This document shows positions 31,464 through 37,182 of a stretch of 37,182 nt of DNA, in pieces. Below the pieces are notes generated by a model. That model was not told where the DNA came from and made no database searches. It saw only the letters and a program-made list of their open reading frames with translations. Both the position numbers and the translations under genes were made by a program. Numbering within the stretch: the first letter of the stretch is position 1; each line of letters starts with the position of its first letter. The stretch is from Parcubacteria group bacterium (GTDB lineage: Bacteria; Patescibacteriota; Minisyncoccia; Phycocordibacterales; Phycocordibacteraceae), in assembly GCA_028286945.1 (NCBI GenBank), contig JAQBQR010000023.1, forward strand, positions 1-37,182. The letters run 5' to 3'.

Positions 31464-34400
31464 ATGCCTGATCTTTTTGAAAACACTCTCCACTCCACTC
31501 TGATCCCAACGAAAGTTGCATCGGAGATTTCGGGGTACAACGCTGACTACCTCGCGCGTCTTTGTCGCGAAGAAAAAATTCAAGGAACACAAGTTGGTCG
31601 TTCTTGGCTCATCAACCGCGTCTCTCTGGAGGCCTTTGTAAAAACACAGGAAGGAAAAAAGGTAGAAAGAGCAGAGTCACTTCGTGCTGAGCGCGAAAAA
31701 GAATATCGACGCGCACAAAAGCCTATAATGCGCGCGGCCTTTGGTTCTGCGGTAGTTGAAAAAACTGCCACAACCCGTAGTGTCATCTCTTCTTCGCCGT
31801 CGCATCAGCATTCTACATATTCTCGTCCTCTCGTTGCTGCCGCTATCGCATTGATGTTCGTTACAGGAGTCGCGTATGCATCTTCAAATGCAGCTGTCAT
31901 CGGAACTCTCGCATCCGTACCAAATGCGGTTGTTGCATTTGCACGTTCATCTTCAGCAAATCTTATTTCACATGCATCGTTCCGTGTTACTGATTCGAAG
32001 AATGATAAGAACAATGCACTCGCAACTTCTGCAACAACTTCTCCATTTGCGTTTGCAATGCGTGCACCTTCCATCAACAACACCTCAGACGCACTCGCGG
32101 TGTTTAGTGCACGCGCAAGCGCAAAAAGTATTTCTTCAGTACATGCTCTAACTGACGAAGCGCGTCTTCCATTTGAACAAACAAAAACTGCGCAGGTTGC
32201 ACAGGGTCGCATTGCAACGCTTGCATCCATCGCACACGATCCATTCGGAAGTGCGGTCAACGCGTACGTGATGTCGGGACTTTCTTTGTATGACGCTGGT
32301 GCCGTACTCGGCGATTCCTATCTCCGCGCGATCAACTCTTCCGGCGATGCTGCTCTTGCCTCTGCAGCAACGACGCGCGATGTCTTCGCATTTATCCCTC
32401 AGGCAAGCACGGCACTTCTTGATACTTACGCGCAAGGTGTGGATGCGTTTAATGATGTTGCACCAAAAGTTGCGGGGACGGCGATCCTTGCTGTATACGA
32501 TCTTGGTGATACTACAAACACTGCGGTGAGCGCAGTGCCATCACTCGCGAGTCAAACAAAAGATACGGTTGCGAACGGAATTGTACGCAGTGCACTTGCC
32601 ACTGCTGCAAGTATTCAAAACACCGAGGCGAATGCATTCGCACCATTTGTGCATGGAGCAAAAACACTTGCCGCAATTCCACGCGCAGCAGAAAATACGA
32701 TGCTCGGAATTGCGGGATACACTGCAGCACTCATCGATGGTCCTCAGGCACAACCACAGACCCTTGGGGTGGCACCGTCAACACAAACCGCGCAGGCAGC
32801 TTCATTTGTTTCGTTCCTTCCTGACGCTTGGCTTCACGGCATCGCAGATGCTTTCCACAGCATAGGAAACCTCGCACAGGGCCTTATTTCAAGCGGTTTC
32901 CACTCATTGGCAACGGTCTTACCAGGCGGCACGTTCATCACGCCAGTACTTACCGTTCTGCCGGTGGGACCTTCTGAAACTCTGGCGCTCCCGGTACCTG
33001 CAGGATCACTTACCCACGTACTGGGAACATCAGAAAACACGACTACAACGACAACGGGCGGCAACACTGCAGGTGGTGGGACAACAATCAAGCAGATAAT
33101 TAATAATTTCTATCCGCAAACTCTTTTCGGTAGTGCGATGCAAGACGCGGTGCTTGCCATCGTCCGTCCGTATGTGCAGGACAGCATCGATGCCGCTATT
33201 GTCAGTACGCATTCAAATGGAGGTGGCAATACAACTGTCGTAAATAACTCAGGAGTTTCAAGCGATGGCGCGACACTCACGAATGTAAACATTCAAAGCG
33301 GCAACGGAACATTTTCTTCAGTGACCACCGGGACACTAACGGCAGGACCTTCCACACTTGCGACGACAACCGTGAACGGGGATCTTACGGTGACAGGAAA
33401 TCTGTATGCGAATGTTGTCATCTCAACGTCATCATTCAGCGGTAGCGGTTCAAACTTCAACGCTGACTATCTCGACGGATTTGATTCAACGTATTTCCTC
33501 GCGAACTCATTCTCAAGCACCAGTGCTGCATATTATCTTTCACAAAATCCTCCTGCTGGTGGAAGTGGGTTCTCAACCACCTCTGCAAACTATTGGCTCA
33601 CCGGCAAAACAACCGACAACCTCACCGAAGGAACTACAAATAAATATTATTCAGATACGCTTGCACGTAATGCGTTCTCAACGAATGCAACAGGACTTAC
33701 GTATACGAGTGGCACCGGTGTTCTTTCATTAACATCCGGATATTCAATTCCACTTACTGCATCAACTACTGAATGGAACAGTGCATACGCGAACCGCATC
33801 ACGACTGCGAACGCACCGCTTTCGATTACCGGAAACGCAATTTCAATTTCTCAGGCGAACGCAACAACAAACGGATATCTTTCTTCAACAGATTGGAATA
33901 CCTTTAATGGTAAGATCTCCAGCACCTCGCTTTCTTCAACAGCCCCAGGACTCGCATACAACTCAAACACCGGTGTCTTTTCACTTACGGCTGGATACAC
34001 CATCCCAACCATTGCCTCTACCTCAGCATGGGAGACGTTCTATCAGACACCGTCATCGCGCATTGCAGCAGGCACAAATCTTTCGTGGGTCGGGAATACG
34101 CTTAATGGGCCTTCAGACGCATACATTCGCGGACTTTTCTCAGCTGTTTCGCCTCTTTCATACAACTCCGCTACGGGCGTATTCGCGTTCTCAACTTCTT
34201 CAATCTCAGGAAGCGGTTCAAACTTCAATGCAGATCTCTTAGACGGCTTAGATTCTGCATATCTACTCGCAAACTCATTTAGCACAAGCTCAGCTGATTT
34301 CTGGAAGACGCAGAATAACTTCTTTAGCACTACGTCTGCGGACTACTGGCTCACCGGCAAATCAACCGATAACCTAGCGCAGGGCATAACTAACCTGTAT

Positions 34401-37182
34401 TACAGCGACTCTCGTGTAAATTCCTTCATTGCGGCGTCAACAACCATCCCCAAGACGTATACCTCTAACGTATTCTCAAATTCGAATATCTTTAACGGGG
34501 GACTAACCGTTGGAACGCTTAATGGTCCACTTCAGGCAAATAACGGGGTTGTTTCAGCAACGAGCTCGGTTGGTGTTCTCTATGGAGGAACAGGACTTCC
34601 AGTGCTTCCTTCAAACGGACAGATCCTCGTTGGAAATGGCACCGGCTACACCCTAACTTCAACAAGCACGCTTGGACTTGAATCAACACTTACGTTCACG
34701 ACGCCACTTTCACGTACAGGCAACGTAATTTCAATCCTCCAGTCATCAGGTGTGCAGAGCGGATATCTTTCTTCAACAGATTGGAACGCCTTCAATAATA
34801 AGATCTCAAGCACCTCACTCTCTGCAGGCACGGGTATTTCATACAACTCTTCAACGGGAGTTATTGCAAACACGGGCGTGATCTCATTTAACGGACGCAG
34901 TGGTGTAGTGGTACCGGGCTCAAGTGACTACACTACGGCGCAGGTAGCTGAATCAGGAAACCTGTACTACACCGACGCACGTGCACGCGCTGCAATTTCT
35001 TCAAGCGCAACAGGCCTCACGTACACGAGCGGTAGCGGTGTATTGAGTTTGACTGCTGGATACACCATCCCACTCACTGCTTCAACAACAGAATGGAACA
35101 CTGCATACGCGAATCGCATCACGACTGCGAACGCACCGCTTTCAATCGCAGGAAATGCAATTTCAATCTCACAGGCTAATACTTCAACCAACGGATATCT
35201 TTCTTCAACAGACTGGAATACGTTTAATGGAAAACAGACAGCGATTTCATTTGCGTATCCACTCGTGAACACCAGCAACACCGTTTCACTTGCATTCGGA
35301 ACTTCAACGTCTAACACGTGGGGAGGAACACAGACATTCACGAATGCACCCGTACTTGGTTCACTCACCGGTTTCCTAAAAGCAACTGCAGGCGTTCTTT
35401 CAACATCACTCATCGATCTTTCAACAGACGTGTCGAGCACACTCGCGGTATCAAACGGAGGCACAGGACTTACTTCGTACACCCCAGGTGACATTCTCTA
35501 TGCTGATGCAGGAGGCTTCCTCACAAAGCTCCCTATTGGTTCCGGCGGATCAGTACTTAAGGTCCAGGCAGGACTTCCATCATGGGGAGTTGACCAGACG
35601 GTAGGCGGTGGCGGTAGCGACGGCATATTTGCTACGAGTACCGGAAAAATATATCCCCTCGACACGGCAAGTACCGTTATTATTGGTGCCAATGCAACGG
35701 CTACAGCGAACAGTATCTTTGAAGTAAGCGGTGAGGCGTATGTTTCAACACGCCTCTCAGTGGGCAGCACCTCGCCTTCATCACTTGCCATCCTTGATAT
35801 AGGTGGGAACGCATATATAAGTGGAACGGGTACCTTTGGCCAGATTGTAGACGGTGGTCTCACGGCAAACACGCTTACGTATGCAAACGGCAGCAAGCAG
35901 CTTTCAAGCGTTACCCTCGGTAACGGTCTTACGCTGGTGGGTGGCACGCTTTCCGTTTCAACATCTTCAATCTCAGGAAGTGGCTCAAACTTTAATGCCG
36001 ATTTTCTTGATGGGCAAGACGGCACGTATTATCTCAATCGCGCAAATCACACGGGCACACAGCTTGCATCAACCATCTCAGACTTCTCAAGTACTGCGCG
36101 CGGATTACTTTCTTCAACTGCCACCGGACTCACCTACACCAGTGGCACGGGCGTCTTCTCGCTCACATCCGGATACACCATCCCACTCACTGCTTCAACA
36201 ACGGAATGGAATAGCGCATACGCGAATCGCATCACCAGTGCAACAGCTCCGCTTTCGATCTCTTCAAACACCATCTCAATTACCCAGGCGAATGGAAGTA
36301 CCGATGGATACCTTTCATCAACAGATTGGAATACGTTTAATAGCAAGATAAGTTCAACCTCACTCTCTGCGGGCACAGGCATTTCATACAACTCCTCAAC
36401 GGGTGTCATTGCAAACACCGGTGTGATCTCATTTAACGGACGCAGTGGCGCAGTGGTGCCAGGCTCATCAGACTACACCACCGCGCAGGTAGCTGAGTCA
36501 GGAAATCTGTACTTCACCAATGCGCGCGCTGACGCGCGCATCAATGCCACGAGCACCATTGGCACACTCACTAGTGCTCCTAACTTGGGCACCGTACTAA
36601 CGTCGCTCACCGGAATTCTTCGCGCCACTTCAGGAGTTCTTTCAACCGGTGCAATTAATCTGGCTTCAGGTGACGTAACAGGAACACTTCCTGTGGCAAA
36701 CGGCGGCACCGGATCAACAACACTCACCGGTATCCTTGGCGGAAATGGCACGGGGGCAGTGAAAACTATCGTCGTGGGCAGCGGCCTCACGTTTGATGGC
36801 ACGACTCTTGCCACAAGTGGCGCAGGCATCACCGCCATCGGGCCTGCAGGACAGCTGCAGACGGGCGGCACGCAGACGCTAGCGACCACAACAAGCACCT
36901 TTAACGGGCTTACTGCAGGCATCACTATTACTGCAGCAGGGAATACGCAAACATTCCAGCCAACGCTAAGCGGCGTACTTACGTATGCGGGCGGAGGCAC
37001 CGGCATCTCTTCACCGGTAGCGGCAGGCGTTCTTCTTGGAAATTATTCTGGAACGGGCTACATGCAGATTGCGACCTCATCTCTTGGACTTACCACCACA
37101 AACGTAGCTGAAGGAAGTAATCTGTACTACACCGACGCCCGTGCACGCGCTGCAATCAGTTCAACAGCCACAGGACTCACGT
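31464..37182 (+). CDS. Giant phage-tail-fibre-like surface protein with N-terminal HTH domain (3' truncated)
   Basis: The frame opens at ATG 31464 (MPDLFENTLH) and stays open to the window end, 1906 codons, so the ORF track missed it and showed minus-strand shadows. Residues 13-59 are a helix-turn-helix domain (LIPTKVASEISGYNADYL, then RLCREEKIQG, GRSWLI). A basic stretch follows, then one hydrophobic helix (RPLVAAAIALMFVTGVAYA, 121-139) that ends in AYA like a cleavage or anchor site. Residues 140-510 are Ala-rich and probably helical. A Thr/Gly linker precedes KQIINNFYPQ (about 535). From about residue 600 the protein is Ser/Thr/Gly-rich with tail-fibre motifs: NADYLDGFDSTYFL, YLSSTDWNTFN (four times), FNGRSGAVVPGSSDYTTAQV, SNLYYTDARARAAIS, NHTGTQLASTISDF, GTLPVANGGTG and GGTGLTSYTPGDILYA. 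It is probably a trimeric adhesin or host-contact fibre. Confidence 0.9.
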   Translation, partial: MPDLFENTLHSTLIPTKVASEISGYNADYLARLCREEKIQGTQVGRSWLINRVSLEAFVKTQEGKKVERAESLRAEREKEYRRAQKPIMRAAFGSAVVEKTATTRSVISSSPSHQHSTYSRPLVAAAIALMFVTGVAYASSNAAVIGTLASVPNAVVAFARSSSANLISHASFRVTDSKNDKNNALATSATTSPFAFAMRAPSINNTSDALAVFSARASAKSISSVHALTDEARLPFEQTKTAQVAQGRIATLASIAHDPFGSAVNAYVMSGLSLYDAGAVLGDSYLRAINSSGDAALASAATTRDVFAFIPQASTALLDTYAQGVDAFNDVAPKVAGTAILAVYDLGDTTNTAVSAVPSLASQTKDTVANGIVRSALATAASIQNTEANAFAPFVHGAKTLAAIPRAAENTMLGIAGYTAALIDGPQAQPQTLGVAPSTQTAQAASFVSFLPDAWLHGIADAFHSIGNLAQGLISSGFHSLATVLPGGTFITPVLTVLPVGPSETLALPVPAGSLTHVLGTSENTTTTTTGGNTAGGGTTIKQIINNFYPQTLFGSAMQDAVLAIVRPYVQDSIDAAIVSTHSNGGGNTTVVNNSGVSSDGATLTNVNIQSGNGTFSSVTTGTLTAGPSTLATTTVNGDLTVTGNLYANVVISTSSFSGSGSNFNADYLDGFDSTYFLANSFSSTSAAYYLSQNPPAGGSGFSTTSANYWLTGKTTDNLTEGTTNKYYSDTLARNAFSTNATGLTYTSGTGVLSLTSGYSIPLTASTTEWNSAYANRITTANAPLSITGNAISISQANATTNGYLSSTDWNTFNGKISSTSLSSTAPGLAYNSNTGVFSLTAGYTIPTIASTSAWETFYQTPSSRIAAGTNLSWVGNTLNGPSDAYIRGLFSAVSPLSYNSATGVFAFSTSSISGSGSNFNADLLDGLDSAYLLANSFSTSSADFWKTQNNFFSTTSADYWLTGKSTDNLAQGITNLYYSDSRVNSFIAASTTIPKTYTSNVFSNSNIFNGGLTVGTLNGPLQANNGVVSATSSVGVLYGGTGLPVLPSNGQILVGNGTGYTLTSTSTLGLESTLTFTTPLSRTGNVISILQSSGVQSGYLSSTDWNAFNNKISSTSLSAGTGISYNSSTGVIANTGVISFNGRSGVVVPGSSDYTTAQVAESGNLYYTDARARAAISSSATGLTYTSGSGVLSLTAGYTIPLTASTTEWNTAYANRITTANAPLSIAGNAISISQANTSTNGYLSSTDWNTFNGKQTAISFAYPLVNTSNTVSLAFGTSTSNTWGGTQTFTNAPVLGSLTGFLKATAGVLSTSLIDLSTDVSSTLAVSNGGTGLTSYTPGDILYADAGGFLTKLPIGSGGSVLKVQAGLPSWGVDQTVGGGGSDGIFATSTGKIYPLDTASTVIIGANATATANSIFEVSGEAYVSTRLSVGSTSPSSLAILDIGGNAYISGTGTFGQIVDGGLTANTLTYANGSKQLSSVTLGNGLTLVGGTLSVSTSSISGSGSNFNADFLDGQDGTYYLNRANHTGTQLASTISDFSSTARGLLSSTATGLTYTSGTGVFSLTSGYTIPLTASTTEWNSAYANRITSATAPLSISSNTISITQANGSTDGYLSSTDWNTFNSKISSTSLSAGTGISYNSSTGVIANTGVISFNGRSGAVVPGSSDYTTAQVAESGNLYFTNARADARINATSTIGTLTSAPNLGTVLTSLTGILRATSGVLSTGAINLASGDVTGTLPVANGGTGSTTLTGILGGNGTGAVKTIVVGSGLTFDGTTLATSGAGITAIGPAGQLQTGGTQTLATTTSTFNGLTAGITITAAGNTQTFQPTLSGVLTYAGGGTGISSPVAAGVLLGNYSGTGYMQIATSSLGLTTTNVAEGSNLYYTDARARAAISSTATGLT
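33693..33914 (+). repeat. 74-residue module, copy 1
   Basis: This 222-nt unit runs from GLTYTSGTGVLSLTSGYSIP to STDWNTFNGK. Copies 2 and 3 have exactly the same length. Copy 1 differs from copy 2 at about seven residues. Confidence 0.9.
35013..35234 (+). repeat. 74-residue module, copy 2
   Basis: This unit starts GLTYTSGSGVLSLTAGYTIP and ends STDWNTFNGK, 1320 nt after copy 1. The segment before it holds the SFNGRSGVVVPGSSDYTTAQ and YYTDARARAAIS motifs that recur before copy 3 and copy 4 respectively. Confidence 0.9.
36126..36347 (+). repeat. 74-residue module, copy 3
   Basis: This unit starts GLTYTSGTGVFSLTSGYTIP and ends STDWNTFNSK, 1113 nt after copy 2. It is the most diverged copy, with changes around SATAPLSISSNTIS. 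A fourth copy begins at 37173 and is cut by the window end. Confidence 0.9.

Noticed and set aside
31580-37006. Long minus-strand ORFs (for example 31805-32260, 34967-35494, 35498-36025, 36473-37006) and short plus ORFs in the fibre gene
   Set aside because: They are shadows of the open + frame from 31464. Its Ser/Thr/Gly-rich repeats leave few stops in other frames, and the shadow proteins repeat in step with the repeats.
1-37182. CRISPR arrays, tRNA/rRNA genes, insertion sequences or integrase genes
   Set aside because: I saw no regularly spaced short repeats with unique spacers, no tRNA-like fold with a CCA end, no rRNA sequence and no transposase or integrase motif. The tail-fibre motifs belong to a chromosomal surface gene with no other phage genes in view.
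1-37182. Recoding of TGA as an amino acid
   Set aside because: Several well-defined genes end in TGA with correct family length, such as the first glycosyltransferase (545) and the flippase's upstream neighbour (5116), so TGA is a stop.

Overview
The window looks like a chromosomal segment of an uncultivated Patescibacteria/CPR bacterium, probably of the Parcubacteria type. That placement is an inference, because no marker was searched. It rests on dense gene packing with ATGA or longer overlaps, almost no Shine-Dalgarno sequences, TATACT-like -10 boxes 6 to 14 nt before start codons (leaderless or near-leaderless transcripts), a SecA without a zinc tail, Obg and GatB in the same neighbourhood, and a giant repetitive surface protein. 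TGA is used as a normal stop, so the code is standard.

Region 1 (1-11590, + strand) is a surface-polysaccharide locus. It holds four or more glycosyltransferases (GT4 types and an exostosin-like one), two methyltransferases (one TylF-like), a Wzx/MATE-like flippase, a GT-B-like protein, an SDR, a Gfo/Idh/MocA oxidoreductase, an acylneuraminate cytidylyltransferase and a polysaccharide pyruvyl transferase-like protein. Region 2 (11620-13865, - strand) carries a KdsC-like HAD phosphatase and a pair, NeuB-like synthase and GmhA-like isomerase. The pair is much richer in GC than its surroundings and has strong Shine-Dalgarno sequences, so it looks recently acquired. Together these genes suggest a glycan containing a nonulosonic (sialic-like) or related acidic sugar. 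A 720-residue O-antigen-ligase-like protein with a TPR-like tail (14040-16202) may transfer the glycan.

Region 3 (16210-20256) has murB, a 57-codon Lys/Ala-repeat histone-H1-like gene too short for the ORF track, and secA. The 195-nt gap before the histone-like gene carries an 18-bp inverted repeat and one perfect DnaA-box match. Region 4 (20267-27104) is an accessory run: a possible ADP-ribosyltransferase-fold protein, a nucleotidyltransferase-like protein, a C45-type Ntn hydrolase, an ABC exporter, an endonuclease/exonuclease/phosphatase-family protein, a small multispanning protein, an isochorismatase-like hydrolase and a DMT/EamA-like transporter. Region 5 (27184-29653) has obg and gatB, closed by a strong terminator.

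Region 6 (29793-37182) is the most unusual part. Two proteins share a MerR/excisionase-like helix-turn-helix domain at the N-terminus and are then predicted to cross the membrane. The first is 349 aa with a long acidic linker. The second is at least 1906 aa, runs off the window and is missing from the + strand ORF track. Its exterior part is built from phage-tail-fibre-like modules, including three 74-residue copies and the start of a fourth. A cytosolic DNA-binding-like domain joined through the membrane to a tail-fibre-like adhesin is the best candidate here for an undescribed system.
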